This document shows positions 35,915 through 47,340 of a stretch of DNA of 64,000 nt, in pieces (the stretch's first letter is position 1; each line of letters starts with the position of its first letter). The stretch is taken from NCBI GenBank assembly GCA_021904315.1, contig CM038923.1, positions 13,398,038-13,462,037 of the forward strand. The letters run 5' to 3'. Under the pieces are notes generated by a model. That model worked only from the letters and a program-made list of their open reading frames with translations. It was not told the DNA's origin and did not search any database. Source of the stretch: Sphagnum magellanicum (lineage: Eukaryota > Streptophyta > Sphagnopsida > Sphagnales > Sphagnaceae). The translations under genes and the position numbers were made by a program.

Positions 35915-37700
35915 TGAATCGAGTACTAGTTATAAGACCAAGGGGCACATGGATAACTAAAGCATTGCAAGAAGTTATAGAGGTGATTGAAACAAGGAAG
36001 TGTTTCATGCGAAGAGCTTCTATGTCATGGAACATACCCTTGAACTTTTTTTGTGACCATCTGAATGGGTAAACACACAATAGGAAAATAGGGCTAGGGG
36101 GTGTACTCATAGACGGGGAAGATGTTGTTGTGGCTTGGATCTTAGCCATGCAAGAAATAAGCATGTCTGTAATTATGCACCAACTAAAAATGAAGGTGGC
36201 AGAGTTGACACAAACAAAGGCAACCCCATTTTGGAATGGCACACCAAGCACAACTTGGTACCATTGGTTCAAGAATTGACACCCGGAAGTTGTCATATGA
36301 ATCATAGAAAGACTTGATGTCAACAAAGCATAGGGCTTAACTACTAGTGCATGTAATTCATTTTATAGCAACCTGCAGACATTGTATGACCAACACAAAT
36401 ACAGCCTAGACCATATATGGAATTTAGATAAAACAAGTGTTCAAGCAAGTTGACAATCGAGAGCTAGGGGTTTTGGCTAAAAGAGGGATGAACATAGTTT
36501 ACAACATCATTCTTAAGTCTCGAAAATGGCTAACCATAAATTGTGTAATGAATGCAGCAAAGGATATATTACTAGGGTTTTACATTTTCAAAGGTGAGCA
36601 GTTATGAAATGATTACATTCAACTCTACAAGCCCAGAACTTGCATGGCAATGCAAAAAAAACATGGATGACCTTATTTCTTTCCAAAGAGTTTTTGTCTC
36701 TTTTCAAGAGGTCTGTCCTGGGAGGAATTTCACTTACCAATATGCATTTGTTAATTCTAGATGGGCATGGTAGTTATGTTATTTTGGAGGCCATAAAACA
36801 AGCACATGAATTTGAATTGGACATGGTCATTCTCCTCGCTCACACCTTTCAAGCCCTACAACCTTCAATGTTTCTTATTTTTAGCCTTTTAAAACAACTT
36901 TTAAAAAGGAAAAAGATGCTACAATGTCTAAGAGCAATTACATGGAGCTTGATAATATACCTTTAGCTAGGTGGGTTGATTAAGCCTTGGACAAATCAAT
37001 CATAGAACAAAACATTAGGTCTAGATTTAACGTTATAGGCATATACCATCTAAACCCTAAAGCAATGGACAACAAGATTGGACCTTTTAACATTTACATA
37101 GTGGTCACAAATGAACATGAAAGGGAAGAAGAAGAATCAGATGAACAACTTGAGGGAGATGAACCAGGGATTAGAAAATTTATTGCCATAGACCTTCATA
37201 TACACACAACAAGAGTACAAATTAAGGTTGAAGAATGTAACGTTATTAACAAACTTGAAGTGGAACAATGCTACTACGTGGATGTCACACAACCTTGTAA
37301 AAGTTGATGATAGGATAGAAGAGATAAACATGAAAACATATCAAATATTAAAGGGGAAGACATGGCAATTGACTAGGAGGCAGTTGCGCTTCATAAGCTT
37401 GGACATAAAAAGGAACAAGAACCACTTAGTTTAATCAACACAAGAGTTAATGGGGATTCACAATCTACTATTGTTGCCACATTTACCTATAAAACATACC
37501 AAAGGTAAAAGAACCATTAGTAGACTATTGTCAATCACGTGGTGTCACTTTTAAAGTGTATTTTACTATCTTGAAGAAAAAAACCATGGACAAGGCAGCT
37601 ATTGATGAAGCCAAAGAAGCAAAAAGGAAGCAAAAAGAGGATGATAGGTTGAGGAAGGTAGCTAACACCCCAACCCTAGCAGAACAGGCAACCCTATGAG
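35915..37700 (+). pseudogene. Decayed pogo/CENP-B-like (DDE_1) transposase
   Basis: This is a Tc1/mariner-superfamily DNA transposon transposase of the jerky/CENP-B type. The N-terminal psq-like helix-turn-helix, RPRGTWITKALQEVIEVIE, begins near 35930. The CENP-B-like DNA-binding part follows at 36085-36275 (GGVLIDGEDVVVAWILAMQE, LKMKVAELTQTKATPF). The DDE core follows: WNLDKTSVQAS near 36420 keeps the first Asp; LLILDGHGSYVILEAIKQA near 36755 keeps the second; HTFQALQPSMF near 36845 has Ser-Met-Phe where the family has a Leu-Asp-Val, so the third acidic residue is lost. LNPKAMDNKIGPF (~37053) and a charged tail KKKTMDKAAIDEAKEAKRK (~37580) follow. Several in-frame stops, for example at about 36067-36069 and 36274-36276, and frame changes break it. 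Terminal inverted repeats were not found. Confidence 0.85.
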
Positions 37701-38164
37701 AGGCTAAGAGGTAGGCCAAAGCCACCTTTGATGCACAATGGTCCCTTTCAGCTAGTACCATAATCCCAACAAAATGAGCAGCCTTGCAAGAGGTTAAAAG
37801 GCAAGACAAAACCACCTTGATGCCTAATGGTCCCTTGCAACAATAAAAGCAGCTAGAGGACAATTGCATTAAAACATCCAAGTAGCTGTCACCGCAAGCT
37901 TACACATAAGTGAAACAACATGTAATTTGGGGATCACAAGTACTAGTCAACAATAAGAGTAATAATAAAATAAATAAATGTAGCAAAATGATTCAGTGTT
38001 GAGTGGAGCAATGAATGTTGCAATAACCAATGTAGCACTAACTACATCATCAACCATTACAATAACCAATGCAACACCATATCAACCAAGAAATGTAGCA
38101 ACAACCCATGCATTTATGAATGCTACATGGCCAAGTGCTACAATTGCCTAAATATATTAAAAGC
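37701..38164. other. Probable 3' remnant of the pogo-like element
   Basis: Charged frames continue the transposase tail (for example repeated EVKRQ/EAKR-type phrases) until about 37870. After that come Thr/Ala-rich phrases such as caataaccaatg and no clear gene. Confidence 0.35.
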
Positions 38165-39125
38165 TCTAAGGAATAAAAACTTAAAAGAGCTACAAAACTA
38201 AGAGTTAAAAGAGCCAATGACTAGGAGTAAAAGGAGCTATGACTAAAAGCAAGAAAAGCTATAGACTAGAAACAAGAAGAGCTAACACAACCATGAGCAA
38301 AAGGAGTTGTGAACCAAGAACACGAAGAGCTGGACTAAGAATAAGAAAAGTTGTAGACCAAGAGTAAGAGGAACTACGAACCGAAAGCAAGAAGAGCTTT
38401 GACTAGGAGCAAAAAAAGTTGCAAACCAAGAGTAAGAGTAGTTAGACCAAGACTAAAAGTAGCTAAAGACTAGGAGCAAGAGGAGTTGCCAACTAGGAAC
38501 AAGAGGAACTTTGACTAAGACCAAGAGGAGCCATAGACTAGGAGCAAGAAGAGTTACAAACTAGGAGTAAGAGGAGTTATGACTAGGAACAAGAGAAGGT
38601 GCCAACTAGGAGTAAGAAGAGTTGCCAACCAAGAGCAAAAGGAGCTTTAACTAGGAATAAGAAAAGTTACAAACCAAGAATAAGAGGAGTTTGACCATGA
38701 CCAAGAAGAATTGAAGACTGGGAGCAAGAAGAGCTATAGCCCAAGAGCAAGAGGATTTGCTAACCATGAGTATAAGGAGCTATGAACTAGGAGCAAAAGG
38801 ATTTCCAACCAAGATCAAGAAAAGTTGTAGACCAAAAGCAAGAGGAATTAGACTAGGATAAAAAAGAGCTAAAGACCAAGAACAAAAGGAACTCTGACTA
38901 GGATTAAGAGCAGCTATAAACCAGCAACACAAGGAGTTGTGAACTAGGAGCAAGAGGAGTTTTCACCTGGAGCAATAAGAGCTGCAACCTAAGGGTACAA
39001 GGAGCTACGAACTAGGAACAATAAGAACTCAAACCAGGATCAAGAGGAGCCAATGACCAGGAGCAAGGGAAGCTTCCCAACTAGGAGCAAGATCGAGAAG
39101 CTAACAACCAAGACCTTCAAGGAGC
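38165..39125 (+). repeat. Minisatellite with ~21-24 bp units (about 40 copies)
   Basis: Degenerate units of the form gagct-acaaactaggagcaaga are repeated head to tail for about 960 bp. Translated on the + strand they give E/K/R/S-rich phrases with many stops. The array sits between the pogo-like remnant and the inner end of the right repeat arm. Confidence 0.85.
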
Positions 39126-39523
39126 TTTGAAGAGCATGAGGAGGAAGTAGATTCAAGATTTTGCACCCTAATCACTACCTCCCAAAGAGGATCTACAAGC
39201 CCAAATTTTTGAGAAAAATAATTAGAATGTTAGTTCAACAAGGAGAACAAGGAAAGCGGGAACGAAATTTGGTGCCCACAATTCTACTAGACAATAATAT
39301 TCAACAAATTAGGGTTTAGCAAACTTAGGTTTAGGGTTGAATGTTCTTGGGATTTTTGGTGACCAATTGATTGGACATGATGCATCTAGACCATTATGGC
39401 GATTTTATGAATGTTAAAGGGAGATGAATGTTTGATTTGGGTAAAAAATCATCCCAAGGATGGAGGTAGGTAATGTACTATTATGCAACAACAAGGGTAT
39501 GCTCATAGCAATGAAATTGTATG
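39126..39523. other. Short unique DNA before right arm
   Basis: No gene seen. Two phrases of the telomere-like kind (ttagggttt, ggtttaggg) occur near 39310-39340 but do not form an array. Confidence 0.4.
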
Positions 39524-40690
39524 GATAACAAGAAAGAGGTGAACATAGCCAATTTTTATGAAATGTTTTACCCCTTTCACTTTGAATGGCCATAACTTAC
39601 ATGTTTCTTCACCATTTTAGGTAGTTCAAAGCATCATAAGAATGCCCATAGCCAATTTACATTTGGTCTTTGAAAAGCATTGCCAACCAATCACTCAATG
39701 AAAAATAAAAGGTTTGCATGCCACTAAGTGTTTGGACATTAACCTCTCTACCCTACTTTATTTTTTAAAAATTATTCTCCAATAATTTGACTACTAAACC
39801 ACTTGGATATGGTGATAAAATATTCCACATGTCACCTTGATACTTTCAACACTTTAGATTTTTTTATAGTTATTCTAATGTTGATAAAAGGGTCCTCCTA
39901 CATTAACTAAAGTCAAGCTGATTTTTATAAGAAAAATGAAAGATAAAATGAAAAAGAAATTTCACATTCAATTTTTTCATCTTATCCATTACATGTCAAT
40001 AAACCTTTTGCAATTCCACCAAGTATAGTTTTAAACTTGGGTTGTTTTTAATTTTTTTGGTCATGTGTCCCAAAGGCCAAAATGACCGATGAAAAATTTA
40101 AACTTTGAACACATCCACAAACAAAATCAAAATTAAATCACATGTTCAAAAGATCAAATTATTTCTTATCATTTATCAATGAAAAATATTAATATTACTA
40201 GATCAATAGAATATTGTAAGATGTCCTATGAGACACACAGGTGGACTATGTTTTATTTGTGCAACTTTGCAAAATTTTGAGGTTGTTTAATTTTAGTAGT
40301 TAAATAAAAGGGGCATGATTTAGGGTAATTTGGATGATGTTATCATGTTTGATTAGATGGAAGTTCTACATTAGCGTGAACTTAAGGCAATTTGCATCAT
40401 GGTGTCATTCATGATTAGATGTAAATTTTACATTCTTGTTATTGGGTGTTTTTGAAATTTTTCAATGTTGTATTTATTTACATTTGACTAATCACACATG
40501 TTTGTATGGTTTGTTAGGAATATGTAATACATGCAAGGACCTCAATAGTATGAAGTTACATCATTTATGCCTTGATTTTCTAAATGTGGTAGAAAATCTA
40601 ATAAATCCTACATAGTTATGTACCAATTGTTATATTTGGATAAAATGCCTAATGTTTGGCAAACATGTCTCTATAACTTTTAACACATTC
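39524..40690 (-). repeat. Large inverted repeat, right arm, block C
   Basis: Reverse complement of 17160-18326, equal in length (1167 bp), a few percent diverged. It ends in acacattc, where block B begins. Confidence 0.92.
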
Positions 40691-41533
40691 GCACATTTAT
40701 TATGGTACTTATCAAATGAGAGCTAGGGACTTAATTTGTAATTGGCAACCCCATCTACACATTTGCAAACTTCAAAAACCTCGCCTTAATAAAAAGAAAA
40801 ACCTATGACATTGATTCAAAACTAACAACATGATTCACAAAACCATAGATGTATGGAATTTTTTTAATGTTCCCAATGTGTTCCCACCAAGTTCCCATCA
40901 TGAAGTTTTCAACATGTTCACATCAAGATCCCAATGTGTTCCCACACACTAGAATTGTGGGGAAATTCACTAGAACAAGTGGGGCAGTGTCTCAACAATT
41001 CACATAAAAACACCAACTATTTGAGTGGGACGAAGGTAACACAAATAATGGGTATAACTCATGGATATGTACCATAAGTTTATAGAATGTATAATCATTC
41101 AAAGAAGTTTAAGTTATTCATTTGCGTCTTTGGGTACTGGGTGCTTAATAGTGAACAAATAAACTACAAAGGTTTTGCCTTATTTCCAATTATAAGAACA
41201 TTTCAAATGTAGAGACACCATAAAATGGGGATTGTTTGAAAATCCAAATGGCCCAAATATGGATGAATGAATATTTTATGTAATGGGTGTAAAAGAAACA
41301 TTATGACATTGATTCAAAATTAACATGATTAAAAAACCATAAATTTTCTGAATTTTGAAGTTCACAATGTGTTCCCACCATGTTCCCATTTCATTCCCCA
41401 AGTTACCAATGTGTTTTCATCATCAATTGATACTAATGTTGTTTTTAAACAAGAACTTACTTTGTCTTTTAGAAGTGTGCTTTAAAAAAAATCCAAGTCC
41501 ATGTACATGCTTGTTTGAAAAAGTTTGATTTTT
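40691..41533 (+). repeat. Block B, right copy (not inverted)
   Basis: It matches 16318-17159 in the same orientation, although the flanking blocks are inverted. In the left arm it is followed by gaatgtgtt (block C); here it is preceded by block C and followed by right-arm-specific DNA. Confidence 0.9.
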
Positions 41534-42052
41534 AACAAGGTTGCAAATCGGAATATCTTCCTCCCCAATTCCAAATGGGTGTTCTTATTGATCTTTTATA
41601 GAATAGTGGTAGGTGCTTTGGTAGAAAACAAAGCTTGGTTTTGCTTATGCTTGCAAGACTTATTGTTGTACCATTCACTTTTCTTGACGTTGAACTTTGG
41701 TAGATCCTTTTCTACTTTGTTCTTGCTATCATGTTTCATCAAAGTATCCCACTTAGGAGCAAGCAAACAAGGTTTCTTCTCAAATTGTAGTGTAAACCTT
41801 CCATATCACAATATGGAATTCCCCATCAATAGCCAAAACACTTTCAACCCAAGGGAGTTCTGCAACCCACTTAGGTTGGAATTTCCTTATGTAATCATGA
41901 CCTCAACTTCTGAGGTGGATGCATGGACAACAAATCAAGGTCTAATTTTGTATCAAGTAAATCACTCAAGGGGTAACACTAAGGGTGAACCACTTTTCAC
42001 CAAAAAAGGTGGTATAACAAATATTATAGTACGCAATAAGTTAAAATCTTGA
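41525..42052 (+). other. Unidentified 175-aa ORF across the block B boundary
   Basis: The frame opens in the last bases of block B and runs 175 codons. It has a hydrophobic N-terminal half (WVFLLIFYRIVVGALV) and a polar C-terminal half (STSEVDAWTTNQGLILYQVN). It is the longest open frame in the 11.3-kb region. No family was recognised. It may be a chance ORF. Confidence 0.3.
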
Positions 42053-44099
42053 TAGTATTTTTTGGCTATCATAAACACAAGCAAAAAATGTTAAAATTTG
42101 CATAACATTTTGGTACTCAAAGTTCACTTTGAGTCAAAATTAATATTGATCCAACAATTAGATGAAAAGAATTGAATGAAATTAATGTACATAGAATATA
42201 TAACTTATAGTTTTTCAATGGCCATAGGGCTTCATATTTGTGGTTCATGAAACATTACTAAACAAAAGAAAATAGAAAAAATAATGCAACGCCCATCTAT
42301 AAAATCTCCTCACCTTTGATATGGTAGTTTTTTTAAGAACAAAAAAATTATGCATTTATTATTCAAAAATGCAAAAACACACATTTTTTGAATGAAATTT
42401 CATCCAAAAAGTTTAAATCTTTAAATGGTCTTAGATTTAATTCATGTATATCAATATCATACACCATAAAAAAATTCACCCAAGAATTCCACTCACAACT
42501 TTAGTTTTGAACTATATATGCAATTTTTTCAAACTCTATGACATGTATTATTTTGTCACAAATATACTCCATACATTCAAGTTTTTCAATGTTTGTTGGA
42601 TTATTAAAAATAATTGATTAGATTAAGTTTCAAATTAATCAAATATACTTAAAACAAATAAAAATAATCCAAGATGTGATGTTCATATATTACCAAGAAA
42701 AATAATTATAGAAAGATTATACTTGTGACCACAATATTTGGGGGGCTTAATGTGTTTATGCCCAAAGATGACCACATTTTTAGAGGAGGTAGTTGGAAAG
42801 TCAACATGGATGCTACCATTCAAGTTAGGTTGCACAGATGATGAAAATAAAGGGATTACTACATCAAAGGGTGCAACAACTTGAAGATTTAAAACTGGAG
42901 AAACCAAAACGCGAAAAGGCCCACCAAGTTTTAGAATAGTAGGAGATGGCAAATGTGAGATAACATTAATTGCAATTAGAGAAGGAGATGCATCATTCGA
43001 TAATATAGGAAATCATAGCCCATTAAGACTTGAATGTGAAGGTTTTAATGAACCATTACCATTAGAATGTTTGCATTGAATCACATACTAGCTAGAATGG
43101 TTTTGTATTCCCAACATTTCTACTATTTGCAAAATATCACAACAATTTAGGTTTGGACTTTGCTTCTATCCTTGGTATAAATTCTAAATACTTGCATTTT
43201 AGGGTGCATTCATAGTAAAAGGAGCTAGTGGCACCGAGGATTCAATGCTTTGTAGTCACTAGGTTTAATCATATTCTACACCATTCATTTTGAAATATAT
43301 AAAAAAATTCACCCAACTTTTGGCGATGTTATCTACTTATATACATTAATGAATTTCAAGTACAAAAAATCAAATGTGTAGAGAAAAATGATTATCCTTT
43401 GAATATAAGAAATGATTACTCTCCAAGATAAAGTACACATCCCACAATAGTATATTAAATTGAACTTTACATTATTTGGAAAAAGTTTATCACATAAAAT
43501 CATTTTTTAAACATAGAAAAGTTGAAAATTGAACATAATGTATGCATTTTCAAGACAACATGATAGAAATCAATGAAATAAACTAATTAATTAATATTTT
43601 TTCCTCCATAAAATTTATCTATGCCCTTCACCATATAAAAATGAACAACTTTTGTTGAAAACACATCATCAAATTTTGTAATTTAAAGGGCCAAAAGCAC
43701 ATTTGAACCAAGTGTGTAGATATGTGTAACAAATTTGTTTTTTTTATTAATCTCAATTCCTTTTGCACTTTAAATCATCAATATGAATTTCTTTTCAAAT
43801 TTTGGGAATGAATGGTGCACATTTGATTTACAAAAAAGATGTTCAAATCTAAAAGCATTATTTGATGACTTGCATTTTAAGTGCTTTATGTGCATGAAAG
43901 GACTTTCAAAACTTAATGAAATGACTTTAAATTTGTGGAAGATCAAGATCATTAACAAATAAATATAATTGCAAAAAAAAGAAGTAATTTGAATAAATAT
44001 AATACACAAACTTGTCTTTCAAAGTAGACATGGTACAATATCACACTACATTTGACAATTGCTTTAGCTCCTTTTATTATGAATGCACCCTTTGAGGTT
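42053..44099. other. AT-rich DNA, no convincing gene
   Basis: The minus-strand frame 42683-42952 (89 aa, including PSPTILKLGGPFRVLVSP and PTTSSKNVVIFGHK) has no recognised domain. Nothing else stands out. Confidence 0.4.
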
Positions 44100-44475
44100 T
44101 GTCCAATGCATGCACATAGTGCACACACAACATGCACAATAACAAACATGTGAAGAGTCAAGGTCTATAACTATTAGGACATAAAAAGTGAGTGCCAAAC
44201 CCTAAATCGAATCTCCTAATGAAGTGCACAATGCACACACAACACACACAATAATAAACATGTTGAAAGAGTTCATATGTAACTATTAGGACAAATAAAA
44301 AATGAGTGCCAACCTTAAATCAAATATCTTTTGGTGGGTAGTGCACACACAACATGCACAATAATAAGGAACTTGGAAGTTTAAAAAGTTTGTTTGAAAC
44401 TACTAGGATAGACAGAAAGTGAACACTAAACCCTAAATCGAATCTCCTCAAATGTATAGTGTACATAGCAAGAAA
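44100..44475 (+). repeat. ~111-bp tandem repeat, about 3.5 copies
   Basis: The word tgcacacacaaca recurs at 44120, 44232 and 44342. Each is followed by ataa-aaacatg, an actattaggaca phrase, a gtgagtgccaa phrase and cctaaatc.aat.tc. Confidence 0.8.
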
Positions 44476-44863
44476 ACACACAAAAAATTGTTGGAATTGA
44501 AGTGGAAATGAAAGATTTCTTACTTCTCTCAAATGAAAAGTAGTCTTTCCAACTCGAACATAGAATCACAATCTTGTTTGGGGACTCCAACTCTTCATTT
44601 TGCGTTGACATTCACTCACAATGTAAACAATTTTGAATGCATTCAATGGCATTACAACGTGAAAAATGAAAACCTTGGTTGGCTACTCGTATATGCTCAC
44701 CTTAAAATTTTGGCCGACCCAAAATTTGCCAACTTTGGGGTATAATCAATGTTTGAAAGGATATTTTGTGGTTCAAAATATCAAAATGAAGAATGATTGG
44801 ATTGCATTGATGCAAATATACCAATCCTTTAGCAATTATAATAATGATGCACATTTATTGACG

Positions 44864-45170
44864 TTAATTTTGAAAATACTTTAATTTGTCATCAAAGAGC
44901 CATTTATTGAGAGATGAATTTGACATGTATTCATACACTAGCATGTGTCTTGTACCTTGAATATAATAACCAAGGAGCTTAACCAAATTGATATGTTGAA
45001 TTAACCCCAATGAAATTTTTTTTAATGTTTTCATTAAAGGAACCAAAAGCTTTTAAAATTTTAATCACAATCCTTTTGCTCTCCCAATCACCTTCATACA
45101 CTATTTCAAATGCTCTTGTCCCCAAAAGATTTTCAAAAATTGCTTTTGGCCATGAGTTCATCAAATGTAA
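44864..45170 (-). pseudogene. Receptor-like protein kinase fragment (N-lobe only)
   Basis: On the minus strand two overlapping frames give pieces of a plant receptor-like kinase. The first is a degraded glycine loop LLGTRAFEIVYEGDWESK followed by RIVIKILKAFGS, where the ATP-binding Lys is kept. The second is HINLVKLLGYYIQGTRHML and VYEYMSNSSLNKWLF, the hinge region. A frameshift lies between them at about 44980-45046. The catalytic HRD and DFG segments are absent. It is a dead fragment of a host gene, with two Gly of the loop lost. Confidence 0.8.
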
Positions 45171-45189
45171 AAGATTTTACACTTGAATT

Positions 45190-45430
45190 GAATTGTAATC
45201 ATTCTTTTATAGGTTGATATTCATCCAACATCCATTTGAACCATTTTTGGTTGTCCCATAAAACAATATATTCATTTGGATGTTGCTAAACATCAATTTT
45301 ATCCAAGTTTCAAATTGGAATGATTATATTATAGGTTGATATTCATCCAACATCCATCTCAACCATTTTCAGTTGTCCCATAAAACAATATATCCCATGT
45401 TGAAAAACATCAACATTATCCAAGTTTTCC
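45190..45430 (+). repeat. 122-bp tandem duplication, two copies
   Basis: The phrases ataggttgatattcatcc and ggttgtcccataaaacaat (cagttgtcccataaaacaat in copy 2) recur with a 122-bp spacing (45209 to 45331). Confidence 0.85.
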
Positions 45431-45469
45431 AATGTTAATTGGTAAATGTTAAAATGCCATTAAGTGTAA

Positions 45470-47340
45470 CTCTGAACTATCAAAATGCATGCATTGTTTG
45501 GTTCAAAAACATTAGCCTTATCAAGGTCATGCAAGGTTCTTTGATAATCCTTCAACTTTCTTTTGACCTTTCCATGTGTCCTCAAAATGGATGCATTGTT
45601 TGGTTTTAAAACATGAGTTTTATCAAGGTCCTACAAAGTTACTATACTATTGTTCAACATCATTTTTGTATTTCCACATCTTGTTAAATTGGTTAATCCT
45701 TTGGTTTAAGAATGTCAACCTTGTCAAAATTCTCCAAGGTTTTTTTATGATCATCCAACATTGTTTTGATTTTTTTGCATGTTTTCAAAGTGAATGCATT
45801 GTTTCATTCAAAAACATAAGCCTTGTTGAAGTCCGACAAAACTCCTTGATAATCATGTAATGTCTTTTTGACATTTCCATGTGTTCCCAAAGTGGTTGCA
45901 TTGTTTGGTTTGAAAATGTTAGCCTTGTCAATGTCTTACAAAGATTTTTGATAATTTGTCATCAACAACCTTTTGACATCTCCATGTATTTTCAAAATGA
46001 GTGCATTGTTTGGTTCAAAAATATCATCCTTGTTAAAGTCTTGCAAGGTTCCTTAATAACCATTCAACATCTTTTTGACCTCTCCATGTACATTCTCAAA
46101 GTGAATGCAATTTTGGCTCAAAAACATTAACCTTGTTAAGGTCTTGCAAGACTCCTTGATAATCCTTCAAGTGTTATTTGACATTTTCATTCATTTTCAA
46201 AGTGAATGCATTATTTGGTTCAAAAACATTTGCTTTATCAAGTTCTTGCAAGGCTCCTTGATCATTGTCCAACATCATTTTCACCTTTCCATGTGTTCCA
46301 CAAGTGAATACATTGTTTGGTTGAAAAAAATCAGCATGTCAAGCTCTTACAAGGCTTCTTGAAAATTCTTGAACATCATGTTGACATTTTCACATATTTT
46401 CAAAGTGAACGTGTTGTTTGGTTCAAGAACATTCACTTTGTTATAATCTTGCAAGCTTTTCAATAATCCTTCAACATCATTTTGACATTTCTATGTGTTC
46501 TCAAAGTGAATGCAATGTTTGGTTCGAGGACATTGGCCTTATCGAGGTTCTGCAAGGCTCCTTGATAATTATTCAACATCCTTTTGACATCTCCATGTGT
46601 TTTCAAAGTGAACATGCATTGTTTGGTTTAAGAACATCAACCTTGTCAAAGTCTTGCAAAATTCCTTGATAATTTGTTGACATTCTTTTGACATTTCTAC
46701 GTGTTCTTAAAATGAATGCATGGTTTTATTCAAAAACATTTGCTTTATCAAGGTCTTACAAAGATCCATGATAATCACATCATATTTTTTTTGACATTTC
46801 CACATGTTTTCAAAATGAATGCACTGTTTAATTTGAGAACATTAGTTTTGTTGAAATCTTGCAAACCTCCTAGATAATCTTTTGATAGGTTTTGACATCT
46901 CCACATGTTTTTAAGGTGAATGCATTGTTTGGGTTGAGAACATTAAAATTGTCAAAGTCTTGCAAGGTTCTTTGATATAAATCCTTCAACATATTTTTGA
47001 TGTTTTCATCTAATCTCAATTTGCATGTTTTATTTGGTTCAAACATTTTGGAAATGAATACATTGTTTTATTTTGTGATCATTAGCTTCCTTATTAAGAC
47101 CTTCAAAATTCCTTGATAATATTTTCTTGAATACTTGACATTTTGATGTGTTTTCAAAGTGAATACATGAAATTCAATTGAAAACATCAATTTTGATCTT
47201 GAATATTCAATCTTTGACAATTTCACCAATTTTGAAAATAAATACATTGTTTGATTCAAAATCATTAGCTTTATTCAAGTTTATAAAGTTCATTGATAGA
47301 CATTTAACATTATTTTGATATTTTCGTACCTTGTTATTTT
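45470..47340 (+). repeat. ~103-bp tandem array, about 17 degenerate units
   Basis: The landmark gcattgtttggtt recurs at 45491, 45593, 45796, 45898, 46003 and onward, with 101-105 bp spacing. Each unit also has ccttgt.aaggtcttgcaagg, ttgataat, ttgacatttccatgtgtt and caaagtgaat. Unit lengths of 102 and 105 leave some frames open across two or three units (for example 45576-45860 and 45879-46130), giving ~34-residue repeats such as CIVWFKNISLVKVLQGSLI. Units become more degenerate toward 47300. Confidence 0.9.

Noticed and set aside
35883-36326. Minus-strand 147-aa ORF
   Set aside because: It is the antisense shadow of the pogo-like transposase N-terminal part, which is recognised on the plus strand.
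38165-39125. CRISPR-like array
   Set aside because: Units are degenerate and contiguous, with no constant repeat and unique spacer pattern, and the context is a plant nuclear genome.
41525-42052. 175-aa ORF as a real gene
   Set aside because: It crosses the boundary of block B, has no family resemblance and no exon partners. It is kept only as an unidentified ORF.
45576-46669. Chain of plus-strand ORFs as a repeat-protein gene
   Set aside because: Stops fall between units and unit length varies (101-105 bp). A tandem DNA repeat explains the frames.
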